12,164 nucleotides of DNA from JANXVV01 sp038230975 (lineage in GTDB: Bacteria > Planctomycetota > Phycisphaerae > Tepidisphaerales > Tepidisphaeraceae): NCBI GenBank assembly GCA_038230975.1, contig JBBRMF010000157.1, forward strand, positions 1 to 12,164. Reading direction: 5' to 3'. Position 1 is the first letter of the stretch, and the number at the start of each line of letters is the position of its first letter. The notes beneath the pieces are model-generated. The model was not told the origin of the DNA and searched no databases. It saw only the letters and a program-made list of their open reading frames with translations. Of this stretch, positions 1-8,083 are shown piece by piece. A program made the translations under genes and the position numbers.

Positions 1-81
1 GAACGCCATGATGCCCGGCACACCGCGCGCGACGAGATAGATCGCGGTGTGAGAGAGAATATTTTTTCCGGGTCGTTGCAT
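1..81 (-). CDS. Probable Wzx-type polysaccharide flippase, N-terminal fragment
   Basis: The minus strand opens at an ATG (79-81) and stays open to the window edge, giving 27 residues that begin MQRPGKNILSHTAIYLVARG. A short polar N-terminus runs into a helix with a conserved-looking Arg-Gly and Pro-Gly (ARGVPGIMAF), which is how many oligosaccharide flippases of the MATE/MOP superfamily start. Those proteins move undecaprenyl-linked repeat units across the inner membrane. The gene lies 14 bases after the stop of the sugar transferase on the same strand, so it is probably in the same operon. There is no Shine-Dalgarno site; a 19-bp palindrome fills the region just upstream. The family call rests on 27 residues plus context; another polytopic membrane protein, such as a polymerase, remains possible. 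Confidence 0.6.
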   Translation of the reverse strand, partial: MQRPGKNILSHTAIYLVARGVPGIMAF

Positions 82-83
82 GG

Positions 84-102
84 GTATTGATTCAATCAAT
101 AC
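84..102. repeat. 19-bp perfect palindrome over a stop codon
   Basis: GTATTGATT-C-AATCAATAC is a perfect inverted repeat with a one-base centre. It contains the stop codon of the sugar transferase (96-98 on the minus strand) and ends two bases before the flippase start codon. As RNA it could fold into a 7-bp stem with a 5-base loop covering the flippase ribosome-binding region. This could serve translational coupling; a protein operator is the other option. Confidence 0.6.
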
Positions 103-1664
103 GCGCCATCACGGCGAATCAGGGTAATCACGGTTCTGGCCAGAATGTAAACGTCGAGCCAGGGAGACCAATGCCGCACGTAAAACTGATCCAGTTGCAC
201 GCGTTCGTCGTAGCTGATGTCATTTCGGCCTGATACCTGCCATAGTCCGGTAATGCCAGGTTTTACGGCAGTGTACAGTCGGAACACCCGACCATACCGC
301 ACGATTTCTCTTTCGACAATCGGTCGCGGGCCGACCAGGCTCATATCACCCTTCAATACGTTCCAGATCTGCGGCAAGTCATCGAGGCTGGTTTTGCGAA
401 AGAGGTTGCCAACCCAGGTGACGCGCGGGTCAATCCGAAGCTTATGATCGCGATCCCATTCTTCCTGCGCGGAAGCGACGCGTTCCAAATACTCTCGCAA
501 GACTGCGTCGGCGTTGGTGTACATGCTACGAAACTTCCATGCCTTAAACCGCTTGCCATGCTGCCCGATGCGCGTGTGCCCGAAAAATATGGGGCCAGGG
601 CTGGTACACTTCACCAGCAATGCAAGAACAATGAGCAAGGGAAGACCCAACAGAAGAACGATGAGCGAAATCGTCACGTCGAGCGCGCGTTTTACGATTC
701 CGAGCGTGACCAGGAGCAATCCATTCCGCACTTCAATGCCGGTCAGTCGACCACATCGACGAGAAGCACCCCATAGCGTCGGCAGCGTCGAGGCATCTGA
801 AAGCACGAGCAAGTGAGGGATCACTCCCGCGAAACGATCCAGCAATTCTGTCATCTGCGCATTGGAAAATTCCGGCAGAGAGACCACGGCGTGGCGAATG
901 CCTTCGGAGCGGATCAGCGATTCAAGCGTCACAGGATCATTGACAACCGGCATGACCGAGACACGGCAGTAGTCACCTGGGTCCGTCAACAACACGGGTC
1001 TTAAACCCGAACGGGGTGCTTTCAGCAGGGCGCGGGTGATATTGTCAATGCCGGGACCCGAGCCGATGACGAGCGTGGGGTAGCCCCACCAACGCTTGCC
1101 TGCACAAATGTGACGTGTCATTGATCGACAAAGGGGAACGAAGAACATCGCCGCAAGCCAGGCCACGGCGAACCATAAGCTGATGGGCGGAGCCATCATC
1201 CCCCCCGCCGCGGCAGCGAGTAATGCGATTGTGTTGATATGCGACAAATGCCGAAGTTCGATAATCGGGTGAAGCCAGATTTCCGAATAGAGCCCGCCCA
1301 CCGCGTACACCACAATAAGCGGGAGCAACGCGACCGGCGAAATCCAACGCATGTGCGAGGCGGCGGCGGGATACATCCACCACAGCACGCCGTGCGCGAT
1401 GAGGCCACAAAGCACTAACGAAATAATATCGGATACGACGTAGGGTCCGGTGGTACGAATCGCCCGTTGGTTCACAATTCGTGAATCAGCCGAATTGGGT
1501 GAGCTGCACGTTTCACTTTCGGGCAATTCGTCCCGGTAAGTGGGCATTTCTTCCAGGGGTCCAAAGTGCAGGTCCTCGGTTAAATCCGCCTGCAGTCGGT
1601 CGTGGAAGAATTCATCGAATTCGTCCAGGTCGGCATCCATATCTCTTCGATGTTGTTTCAGCAT
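96..1664 (-). CDS. Undecaprenyl-phosphate sugar-1-phosphate transferase (WbaP/EPS sugar transferase type)
   Basis: This 522-residue inner-membrane enzyme should transfer a sugar-1-phosphate (hexose or similar) to undecaprenyl phosphate, the first step of exopolysaccharide repeat-unit assembly. Residues 1-70 are polar and acidic. Four hydrophobic segments follow at roughly 75-98, 107-126, 143-158 and 162-178, then a CoA-binding-like central domain (LVIGSGPG near 198). A re-entrant hydrophobic helix lies at 328-350. The C-terminal bacterial sugar-transferase domain shows KRALDV (325-330), SPGPIFF (355-361), KFRSM (377-381), RKTSLDDLPQIWNVLKGDMS (423-442), LVGPRP (443-448) and KPGITGLWQVSGRN (468-481). 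The frame is open much further upstream (to 2009) but that part overlaps the kinase gene. The ATG at 1664 is chosen because GGAGG sits 6 bases before it. The sugar specificity cannot be read from the sequence. Confidence 0.93.
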   Translation of the reverse strand: MLKQHRRDMDADLDEFDEFFHDRLQADLTEDLHFGPLEEMPTYRDELPESETCSSPNSADSRIVNQRAIRTTGPYVVSDIISLVLCGLIAHGVLWWMYPAAASHMRWISPVALLPLIVVYAVGGLYSEIWLHPIIELRHLSHINTIALLAAAAGGMMAPPISLWFAVAWLAAMFFVPLCRSMTRHICAGKRWWGYPTLVIGSGPGIDNITRALLKAPRSGLRPVLLTDPGDYCRVSVMPVVNDPVTLESLIRSEGIRHAVVSLPEFSNAQMTELLDRFAGVIPHLLVLSDASTLPTLWGASRRCGRLTGIEVRNGLLLVTLGIVKRALDVTISLIVLLLGLPLLIVLALLVKCTSPGPIFFGHTRIGQHGKRFKAWKFRSMYTNADAVLREYLERVASAQEEWDRDHKLRIDPRVTWVGNLFRKTSLDDLPQIWNVLKGDMSLVGPRPIVEREIVRYGRVFRLYTAVKPGITGLWQVSGRNDISYDERVQLDQFYVRHWSPWLDVYILARTVITLIRRDGAY

Positions 1665-1670
1665 CTTCAA

Positions 1671-1675
1671 CCTCC
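1671..1675 (-). promoter_or_regulatory. Strong Shine-Dalgarno site of the sugar transferase
   Basis: On the minus strand GGAGG is followed by six bases (TTGAAG) and the ATG at 1664. It decides the start codon against the longer open frame that runs back into the kinase gene. It is the clearest ribosome-binding site in the window, where most genes have none. Confidence 0.85.
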
Positions 1676-1692
1676 ACACCACACCACACCAC
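1674..1692. repeat. Pentanucleotide tandem repeat (CCACA, about 3.8 copies)
   Basis: The plus strand reads CCACA three times in succession plus a fourth partial copy; on the transcribed minus strand this is TGTGG. It abuts and partly overlaps the Shine-Dalgarno site of the sugar transferase, in the 136-base gap after the kinase gene. A slippage change here would alter the mRNA leader but not a reading frame. Confidence 0.8.
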
Positions 1693-1800
1693 TTATCACC
1701 TGACGGAAGGAATATTGGGAATCCGCGCTGCCCGGTCGGCCCTTTCGGACTTTTTCCCAGCGTTGAACCCACTCTCAATTTGCGATCAATTGCATTTCGC

Positions 1801-4068
1801 CTACAGCATGTCTGTCGACCAATCTGGCTCGGAAATGGCCAGTGATTCGACGACGACTTTTTCCGAAGGCCGGGCAATGCTCCAGGCGTCGCCACGATTT
1901 CCGTTCGATCCCGGTTGCGCAATGATTGCGCGAGCCGGCGCGACATATTGCGAGGATCCACCGTAATACGGATAGGCCTTGCCCGATGGCACGTCATTGG
2001 CGACGGCACCTACGACATTTGCCCCGATTTTCTGAAGGCCGTTGATCGCCAATACACCAAGGGTTCGCATGGATTGATTCATGCGAAGCACGAGAATCGT
2101 CACGTCTGCCGACGCCGCAAGAATGCGGGTGTCGGAGAAGCGTAACAACGGCGAAGAGTCGATGATGATTCGATCGAAAGATTTGCTGAGCGCCTGGATG
2201 AGCCGCCCGAACCGCTTGCTGCTGAGCAGCTCGGCAGGGTTCGCCGGGACAGGGCCACAGGGCAATACATACAGACCCGGTGATCGAGTCGGGCGAACCG
2301 CGTCGCGCAGTTTGACGTCGCCGGTCATGACGTTGGAAAGGCCGAAATTACCAGCGGTCTCGAAGATGAGATGCTGCACGGGCTCACGCAGATCGCAGTC
2401 AATCAGCAACGTGCGATCGCCCGCCTGGGCAAAGGCGATGGCTAGATTGCTGGCGGTCGTCGATTTACCGTCGCCGGGCATCGGAGAGGCAACCAGTATC
2501 GTCCGGGCTTTGCCTGATAGGCCGAGGTACAGCGACGTGCGAACCGATCGATAGGCTTCGGCAGTGATGGATCGTGAATCAAGGCGAACGCTTTGCCCAC
2601 GATTCACCGAGGATAACTGCGGATTAATCCGGGGCACGGTGGCCAGCACCGGAGTGCCGAGCACGGCGAAGATCTCCTCCGGAGTACGCAGCCTTGCATC
2701 CTGCCATTCGCGGAGAATGGCCAACCCCATTCCGAGCATGCAGCCCAGCATGGCCGCCGCCGCCAGAATCAAAGGTTTGTTTGGCTTGACCGGCGTTTCT
2801 TCGATTCGAGCCTGCTCCAAAACCTTGACGTTCAAAGGGCCGACATCAAGCGTATTGACACTGATCTCACCCACGCGGGCATCGATCATGTCGCTCTGCT
2901 TTTGCAATTGGCTTACTTCGGCTTCGAGCTTGGCAAATTCCACGGCTTTGGGTCCGAGGCCAATCGCGCGCCCTTCCTGCTGTTCGAGGATCGTACGGAT
3001 CTGCCGTTCCTTGCCTTCAGCGGCGACAACCTGGGAATTCAGCGCGGCGCGCTGGGATTCAACCATCGTCCGCTGCTTGGCTGCGATGCGCTGTTTGAGT
3101 GAATCGACGATCGTCGACAGAACCTGCACTCGGGGATGGTTGGGCCCCTGCATTGTGCCGCTGGACGTTTGATTTAAGGTCAATTGCGTCATTTGGCTGC
3201 GGAGTTCCTGATACTCGGGGTCGCCGGACTCCTTACCCTTGGCCTGTTGCGCTTCCACGAATGCGGCGATGGATTCCGGTGTCGCCAATGCCGCCGTCAT
3301 CGAATCCAGTTGCGACCGCAATGCGATGGTTTCCAACTGCGCGTTCGTGAGCGATGTATTGAGCGCTTCGGCCCGTTCCATCACGGTATTGGCCTTGTCG
3401 TCTTTCAGAGACAACACCCCGCTCTGGCGTTTGGCTTCAATCATTTGCGCCAGGCACAGATCTCGCTTTTGTTGCAGTTCCAGCTTTTGACGCTGAAGAA
3501 CCTTGACCATCTCACTACCCGTCGATCGCTTGTCGTGTGACTGCTCTTCGATGTAGGAGTTGATAACACTGTTGACAAACAGCGCCGCCTCACGCGGGTA
3601 AGGTGACTCCAGGGAAACAGCAATCACATCCGACTTGCGGGCCACTTCCACCTTAAAGCTTTTTAATGCCCGCACCCACGCAACAGGATCACCTTTCATC
3701 GTGGAAAAGGTTTTCATCGACCGGTAGTGTGTCGCATCCAATGCACGGGCCAGAACGGAGGTAGACAGAAAGATGTCTCCCTGCGTTTGCATATAGCTAT
3801 CGGATTGCGAGACATAACCGTGGTTATCGCTGTAGGGGTTAGCCCCGTTTTGCGAAATAGCCACCTTTGAAGTGCTGCTGTAAATCGGTGTTGCCAGAAA
3901 CAAGTAAGTGCCTGCGAAAAGCGCGCAGGCAATGACCGTCAGACCGAGCGTCCATCGCCGACGCCACAGAACCGCAAACAGCGGTGCCGCCGAATGACCC
4001 TGTCCTTCCGAGGAAGGAATGCTAATCGAGCGATGACCAGCGACGACGTCGCGAAGCAGCTTGTCCAT
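1801..4068 (-). CDS. Wzc-like polysaccharide co-polymerase and bacterial tyrosine autokinase
   Basis: A 755-residue inner-membrane protein that should set polysaccharide chain length and couple polymerisation to export through autophosphorylation. An N-terminal Wzz domain lies between two membrane helices (about 41-59 and 433-452), with a long periplasmic part rich in Gln/Glu/Lys/Leu that looks coiled-coil (about 180-425). The cytoplasmic BY-kinase domain shows EAYRSVRTSL (504-513), Walker A GDGKST (532-537), Walker A' LLIDCDLREP (554-563) and Walker B RIIIDSSP (633-640). A tyrosine cluster AYPYYGGSSQY (698-708) is the expected autophosphorylation tail, but about 47 residues follow it, more than usual. 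The frame can extend to a GTG at 4143; the ATG at 4068 (MDKLL) is preferred because the extra 25 residues contain a leader hairpin and do not resemble the family. No clear Shine-Dalgarno site supports either start. Confidence 0.93.
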   Translation of the reverse strand: MDKLLRDVVAGHRSISIPSSEGQGHSAAPLFAVLWRRRWTLGLTVIACALFAGTYLFLATPIYSSTSKVAISQNGANPYSDNHGYVSQSDSYMQTQGDIFLSTSVLARALDATHYRSMKTFSTMKGDPVAWVRALKSFKVEVARKSDVIAVSLESPYPREAALFVNSVINSYIEEQSHDKRSTGSEMVKVLQRQKLELQQKRDLCLAQMIEAKRQSGVLSLKDDKANTVMERAEALNTSLTNAQLETIALRSQLDSMTAALATPESIAAFVEAQQAKGKESGDPEYQELRSQMTQLTLNQTSSGTMQGPNHPRVQVLSTIVDSLKQRIAAKQRTMVESQRAALNSQVVAAEGKERQIRTILEQQEGRAIGLGPKAVEFAKLEAEVSQLQKQSDMIDARVGEISVNTLDVGPLNVKVLEQARIEETPVKPNKPLILAAAAMLGCMLGMGLAILREWQDARLRTPEEIFAVLGTPVLATVPRINPQLSSVNRGQSVRLDSRSITAEAYRSVRTSLYLGLSGKARTILVASPMPGDGKSTTASNLAIAFAQAGDRTLLIDCDLREPVQHLIFETAGNFGLSNVMTGDVKLRDAVRPTRSPGLYVLPCGPVPANPAELLSSKRFGRLIQALSKSFDRIIIDSSPLLRFSDTRILAASADVTILVLRMNQSMRTLGVLAINGLQKIGANVVGAVANDVPSGKAYPYYGGSSQYVAPARAIIAQPGSNGNRGDAWSIARPSEKVVVESLAISEPDWSTDML

Positions 4069-4112
4069 AGAATAAGCGTTCCACGCGGAGAAACATCGAC
4101 TCAACACCCTGC

Positions 4113-4134
4113 GCGCAACTCTTCGGAGTTGCGC
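4113..4134. other. 9-bp perfect hairpin with a UUCG-type loop in the kinase leader
   Basis: GCGCAACTC-TTCG-GAGTTGCGC is a perfect 9-bp inverted repeat. On the plus strand the loop is the very stable C(UUCG)G tetraloop; on the minus strand, which is the likely transcript, it is CGAA. No T-run follows on either strand, so it is not a classical terminator. It lies about 45 bases before the kinase ATG, in the predicted leader. Confidence 0.7.
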
Positions 4135-4385
4135 AGAATGCACCCACGATGCTTCTAAAAAAATGCGTCCAATATACCGCCTGATGCGCGGCTAAAAATG
4201 AACCGAACCCACTGTCAGCAGCCAATCTACGTTGGCTTGCAATAGGCTAGAAAGCCTGCGACTAGGATGCAACAAGAAAAGCGTAAGTCAAGTCAGAATC
4301 TTCACGGCAAACAGTCTCCTCGACATCGTATACGGGCAAATGCTCGCTGTAGATTCGCAAAGTCGACCCCACCCCCATTCTATGA

Positions 4386-4413
4386 TTGTTAGGATGCGTA
4401 ATTGGGATAGGAT
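4386..4413 (+). promoter_or_regulatory. Possible sigma-70-like promoter for the glycosyltransferase operon
   Basis: TTGTTA (4386-4391) and TAGGAT (4408-4413) are separated by 16 bases, each matching four of six consensus positions. It would start transcription roughly 90 bases before the glycosyltransferase ATG at 4509. The match is modest and other starts in this region are possible. Confidence 0.3.
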
Positions 4414-4508
4414 GGGGAGTCTGGATTGGACGACATTTAGTTTTGGCCCGCTCGCCGATTCGATGTATGGTTCGGGTGACCGAAACCACAACTTTAATTC
4501 CCCAATTT

Positions 4509-5648
4509 ATGAAGAAGATTCGAGTCATTCACATTATCAACAGCTTCGAGTTCGGTGGAGCCGAGGCGATGCTCCGCAACCTGATATTGCGCACGGATCG
4601 CGCACGCTTTGAGTCGTCAGCCGTTTCACTGATAGATAATTTAACCGTCGCCGGACCTATTTTAGAGGGGGGAATAGCCATTAAAACAATGGGCATGAAG
4701 CCCGGCATTCCAGACCCGCGGGCCATGCTGCGGCTCGTGAGGCATTTGCGCGCCGAACGGCCGACGATCATCCAAACCTGGATGGACCACTCCAATCTCA
4801 TCGGAGCTCTTGCCTCCGTACTCGTACCGGGTGGCAAGGTCGTCTGGGGAATTCATCATTCCGATCATGTTGCAGGTCTGACCAAACGTTCAACACTATT
4901 GACCGTAAATACCTGCGCGGTGCTATCTCACCGCGTGCCGGCGAGGGTTGTTTTATGTTCGGAACATTCACGGAAGCTGTACGCCGCGCGCGGATTTGCC
5001 AACCCAAAAATGACTGTCATTCCGAATGGCTTTGACACGGGTGTTTTTCAACCCGACCCCGAAGCGCGCAGCGACATACGACGCGAACTGGGAATTGATA
5101 CCCACGCGATTCTGATCGGTCTGGTAGCCCGCTATGATCCACTCAAAGATCATGCCAACTTCCTGCGAGCAGCGGCCAAAGTCATGCAAACGCACCCCGA
5201 TGTTCACTTTCTCCTGTGCGGCACAAAGGTGAATCATGAGAACGCAGAATTGATGGAACTTGTTCAGCAGTTGAAGATTGGCAAGAACTGCCATTTATTA
5301 GGACCGCGCCGGGATGTGCCTCGGCTGTATGCCGCGATGGATCTAAACGTATCATCATCTGTGAGCGAGGCGTTCCCATTAGCAGTCGGTGAAGCGATGG
5401 CCTGCGGAGTTCCCTGCGTCGCGACGGATGTCGGTGACTCCGCGCTGATAATCGGTAACACCGGACGCATTGTTCCGCCAGGCGATTCCGACGCACTCGC
5501 GCGTTCGATAATTGATTTACTGACATTAACCCCGCAGGCCAGAGAGCATTTGGGTGCGTCCGCGCGTGCAAGAGTCCGGGAATTATTTGATTTGTCCGCG
5601 GTTACTCGCCGTTATGAGGCCGTTTACGAAGAGGTGGCCAGGAATTAA
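4509..5648 (+). CDS. GT4-family glycosyltransferase
   Basis: A 379-residue GT-B fold, retaining-type glycosyltransferase that should add one sugar of the exopolysaccharide repeat unit from a nucleotide-sugar donor at the cytoplasmic face. The N-terminal acceptor domain begins MKKIRVIHIINSFEFGGAEA with the GGAE loop at 16-19. The donor domain contains VIPNGFD (170-176), GLVARYDPLKD (204-214) and the E-x7-E motif SEAFPLAVGEA (286-296, Glu287 and Glu295). The reading frame extends 41 codons further upstream (to 4386), but the ATG at 4509 places the first beta strand exactly where the family begins. No Shine-Dalgarno site is visible. It is the first gene of the rightward operon. Linkage and sugar are unknown. 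Confidence 0.9.
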   Translation: MKKIRVIHIINSFEFGGAEAMLRNLILRTDRARFESSAVSLIDNLTVAGPILEGGIAIKTMGMKPGIPDPRAMLRLVRHLRAERPTIIQTWMDHSNLIGALASVLVPGGKVVWGIHHSDHVAGLTKRSTLLTVNTCAVLSHRVPARVVLCSEHSRKLYAARGFANPKMTVIPNGFDTGVFQPDPEARSDIRRELGIDTHAILIGLVARYDPLKDHANFLRAAAKVMQTHPDVHFLLCGTKVNHENAELMELVQQLKIGKNCHLLGPRRDVPRLYAAMDLNVSSSVSEAFPLAVGEAMACGVPCVATDVGDSALIIGNTGRIVPPGDSDALARSIIDLLTLTPQAREHLGASARARVRELFDLSAVTRRYEAVYEEVARN

Positions 5649-5711
5649 AATTCCATTTAGACGTGTTGTGAAAGCAGCCGCACTCGCAATACCGTTTTGA
5701 GCGATGTACGA

Positions 5712-5799
5712 GGTTGCACGGGTGGGGGCACTCCGAGCCCTGTGTCCCTGCCCGTCGTGGACGCACCACAGGTCTCGGAGACCCGCGACCCGTGCCACC
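5712..5799. repeat. 88-base imperfect long hairpin between the glycosyltransferase genes
   Basis: The 164-base gap between the two glycosyltransferase genes folds into one long stem. Outer arms 5712-5723 and 5788-5799 pair at 11 of 12 positions (core GCACGGGT with ACCCGTGC). The next arms CTCCGAG (5731-5737) and CTCGGAG (5774-5780) pair fully, then CCTGTG (5739-5744) with CACAGG (5767-5772), then GTCC (5744-5747) with GGAC (5759-5762). No T-run follows, so it is not an obvious terminator. It looks like a REP- or MITE-type element, or an mRNA-processing structure; with a RAYT gene at the end of the window, REP origin is plausible but unproven. Confidence 0.7.
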
Positions 5800-5812
5800 C
5801 TGAATTCTGTTT

Positions 5813-7042
5813 GTGACAACGACAATAGTAAGTCGGAAGGCCTCCGTGGGTGTTGATATCGGTTCAGAAATTCACTTTCAGCAGGCCTTGTCGACACCGA
5901 CGCCGAAGGCCATCGCGCAACGTCTGCGGATTCTGTTGGTCGTTGAATCCAGCGGTGCCGGCACCGGACGCCATGTACTGGATCTGGCCGACGGTTTAAA
6001 GGCACGCAACTGCGAAGTTCATCTGATCTATTCCACTGGCCGTATCGACGCACGATTTAAAGATCGACTGGCGAAACTGAAGGATGTTGAATCATTCGCA
6101 GTTCCCATGCGAACCGGTCCCCATCCATCCGATTTCCGAGTGCTCAAAACAGTTCGGCGATACATTAAACAACACGGCCCATTCGACATCGTCCACGGGC
6201 ACAGTTCCAAAGGCGGAGCCATCGCCCGACTGGCGGCAATAGGGACCGGCGCGGCGGCGTTCTATACCTTGCACGGACTGATCATGATGGACCCGGGACT
6301 GTCGCGCATTAAACGGTGGTTCTACCTGGCCATCGAATTGTCGCTCAGCTTGCGGACCTCGCGAATCGTTGCGGTCTCTCCGGAAGAGGCAAGAGCTGCC
6401 GTGGGAATCGGCCTGGGCAAGGCGCGGGTCATCACCATCCCAAACGGTGTGGAATCTGCAGACCTGACGCCTCGCCTCGCAGCGCGCCGTGAATTGGGAC
6501 TAACTGATGATGTGACTGTGATCGGGTTTGTAGGCCGAATCGTCGATCAAAAAGCGCCGCACGTTCTAGTCGAAGCCTTTGCCGCTACGGTGGCCGTCGC
6601 ACCCAACGTACGGCTGGTGATGGTGGGTGCCGGTCCTCTGCTGGAACCCATGCAGGAACTGGGTAAAAAGTTAAATGTGTCCGATAAAATTCTCTGGCTG
6701 GGTGAGCGGGATGCCCGTGAAGTGTTGGCGTCGTTCGATATTTTCGCGCTATCCAGCCGCAAGGAAGGATTGCCCTATGTCGTCCTTGAAGCGATGGCGG
6801 CCGGGCTGCCAATTGTCGCCACAACGTCGGCGGGAGTGGAAATCCTGATCGAACCCGGTGTTAACGGATTCAGCGTTCCAACCGATGACATTGAGGCTTT
6901 CACCGTCGCCTTAATTAAATTGGCATCAGAACCTGCGCTCATGTTACGCTATGGGCGAGCCTCGTTGCAGAAGGCATCGGATTTTACAATTGACGCCATG
7001 GTTAATCGCACGCTCTCCGCATATCGAGACGGAGTGCAATAA
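5813..7042 (+). CDS. GT4-family glycosyltransferase
   Basis: A 409-residue GT-B glycosyltransferase, a second sugar-adding enzyme of the exopolysaccharide pathway. The catalytic fold begins around residue 37 (RLRILLVVESSGAGTGRHV), with HGHSSKGG at 128-135 and YTLHGL at 151-156 in the acceptor domain. In the donor domain are VSPEEA (188-193), TIPNGVE (208-214), GFVGRIVDQK (238-247) and the E-x7-E motif KEGLPYVVLEA (317-327, Glu318 and Glu326). The start given is a GTG; the first 36 residues are not part of the usual fold, and a start further in cannot be excluded because no ribosome-binding site is visible. It lies 164 bases after the first glycosyltransferase, a gap filled by a long hairpin, and 28 bases before the deacetylase gene. 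Confidence 0.9.
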   Translation: MTTTIVSRKASVGVDIGSEIHFQQALSTPTPKAIAQRLRILLVVESSGAGTGRHVLDLADGLKARNCEVHLIYSTGRIDARFKDRLAKLKDVESFAVPMRTGPHPSDFRVLKTVRRYIKQHGPFDIVHGHSSKGGAIARLAAIGTGAAAFYTLHGLIMMDPGLSRIKRWFYLAIELSLSLRTSRIVAVSPEEARAAVGIGLGKARVITIPNGVESADLTPRLAARRELGLTDDVTVIGFVGRIVDQKAPHVLVEAFAATVAVAPNVRLVMVGAGPLLEPMQELGKKLNVSDKILWLGERDAREVLASFDIFALSSRKEGLPYVVLEAMAAGLPIVATTSAGVEILIEPGVNGFSVPTDDIEAFTVALIKLASEPALMLRYGRASLQKASDFTIDAMVNRTLSAYRDGVQ

Positions 7043-7070
7043 GCCCATAAAGCTTTGTAGATGATGTTTC

Positions 7071-8069
7071 ATGATTGAGACGATCCAGAACTTCGTGCGC
7101 GGTACTGACGCGGCGGTCGCACGCGCCTACCTTGCGATGTTTCGCGAGCGAAACGGTGTGCTTGCATTTCTGTTTCATTCACTGTTCCGTGATGAAAACG
7201 AGATTTCCCGCAACATGATCGATCCGCTCGAACGAACCACTGTTGCGAAATTTGCGGAACTGATTTCATATTATCTCGAACACGGATTCCGTTTCATCGG
7301 TCCTGATGAATTGTTGACCGATCTGGACCCAAGCCGCAAATATGTGGCCATCACCTTCGACGACGGGTATTTCAACAACACCCTTGCATTGCCCATCCTC
7401 GAACAATTCGGGGTCCCCGCCACCTTCTTTATCGCCACTGACAACATCCTCCAGAACAAATGTTATTGGTGGGACGTGCTGTATCGTGAACGCCTCGCGC
7501 AAGGCGCGCACCCTCGCCAGATCTATCATGATGCCCTCGCGATGAAGTCAATGCGAACGGAGCAGATTGAGTCTGAATTGAAGACCAAGTTCGGTGAACA
7601 GGCCTTCCAGCCTCGCGGCGACATCGACCGGCCCTTCACACCCACGGAATTACGTGAGTTCTCATCCAACAATTGGGTCCACCTCGGGAACCACACCGCC
7701 AACCATGCAATCCTGACGAACTACAATCTCGACGAGGTTTCGCGACAGGTGCAGGGCGCACAGGATTCACTCCGGGACATGACCGGGAAAACGCCCATCT
7801 CCATCGCGTATCCAAACGGGGCGAATAATCCGGAGATCGTTCAGGCGTGCCGTGATATCGGGCTGAAAGTCGGCTTCACGGTCAGGCCGGCAAAAAATGT
7901 AATCCCGATGGATCAGAAGTCATCCGACCGCATGCGCCTCCACCGGTTCTGTCCCAGGGGGGACGGGACGATTGTCACACAGTGTCGAACGTATCGATCA
8001 GACTTCCTGCTATATGGCATGTTGCGGGGAGGCTACTTGCGATTGGTGCGCGGCTTAGTAGCACAGTAA
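7071..8069 (+). CDS. Polysaccharide deacetylase (carbohydrate esterase 4, NodB-like)
   Basis: A 332-residue CE4-type enzyme expected to remove N- or O-acetyl groups from a polysaccharide or lipid-linked sugar using a divalent metal. The NodB motif TFDDGY is at 95-100 (Asp97 catalytic base, Asp98 metal ligand). The metal-binding H-x3-H is NHTANH at 207-212 (His208, His212), and AYPNG (246-250) corresponds to motif 3. An insertion of about 80 residues between motifs 1 and 2 (about 125-200) is larger than in the minimal NodB fold. There is no signal peptide: the N-terminus is not strongly hydrophobic, so action on a cytoplasmic or lipid-linked intermediate is possible. It is the last gene of the rightward operon and meets the GH16 gene tail to tail with 14 bases between them. 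The exact substrate is unknown. Confidence 0.9.
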   Translation: MIETIQNFVRGTDAAVARAYLAMFRERNGVLAFLFHSLFRDENEISRNMIDPLERTTVAKFAELISYYLEHGFRFIGPDELLTDLDPSRKYVAITFDDGYFNNTLALPILEQFGVPATFFIATDNILQNKCYWWDVLYRERLAQGAHPRQIYHDALAMKSMRTEQIESELKTKFGEQAFQPRGDIDRPFTPTELREFSSNNWVHLGNHTANHAILTNYNLDEVSRQVQGAQDSLRDMTGKTPISIAYPNGANNPEIVQACRDIGLKVGFTVRPAKNVIPMDQKSSDRMRLHRFCPRGDGTIVTQCRTYRSDFLLYGMLRGGYLRLVRGLVAQ

Positions 8070-8083
8070 GCGGCTCTCATTTC

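Larger units (their letters stand above)
4069..4508. promoter_or_regulatory. Divergent control region between the two exopolysaccharide operons
   Basis: This stretch of about 440 bases separates the leftward kinase gene from the rightward glycosyltransferase gene and must hold both promoters. For the minus strand, a TATATT -10-like hexamer lies at 4171-4176 with no good -35. It would give a leader of roughly 95 bases containing the UUCG hairpin at 4113-4134. A second small inverted repeat, AGCCAA-6-TTGGCT, is at 4220-4237 and could bind a regulator. Short open frames here look like chance. Promoter assignments are by eye. Confidence 0.55.

Noticed and set aside
1665..2009. Upstream 115-codon extension of the sugar transferase frame
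   Set aside because: It overlaps the 3' end of the kinase gene, has no family similarity, and a GGAGG site places the start at 1664.
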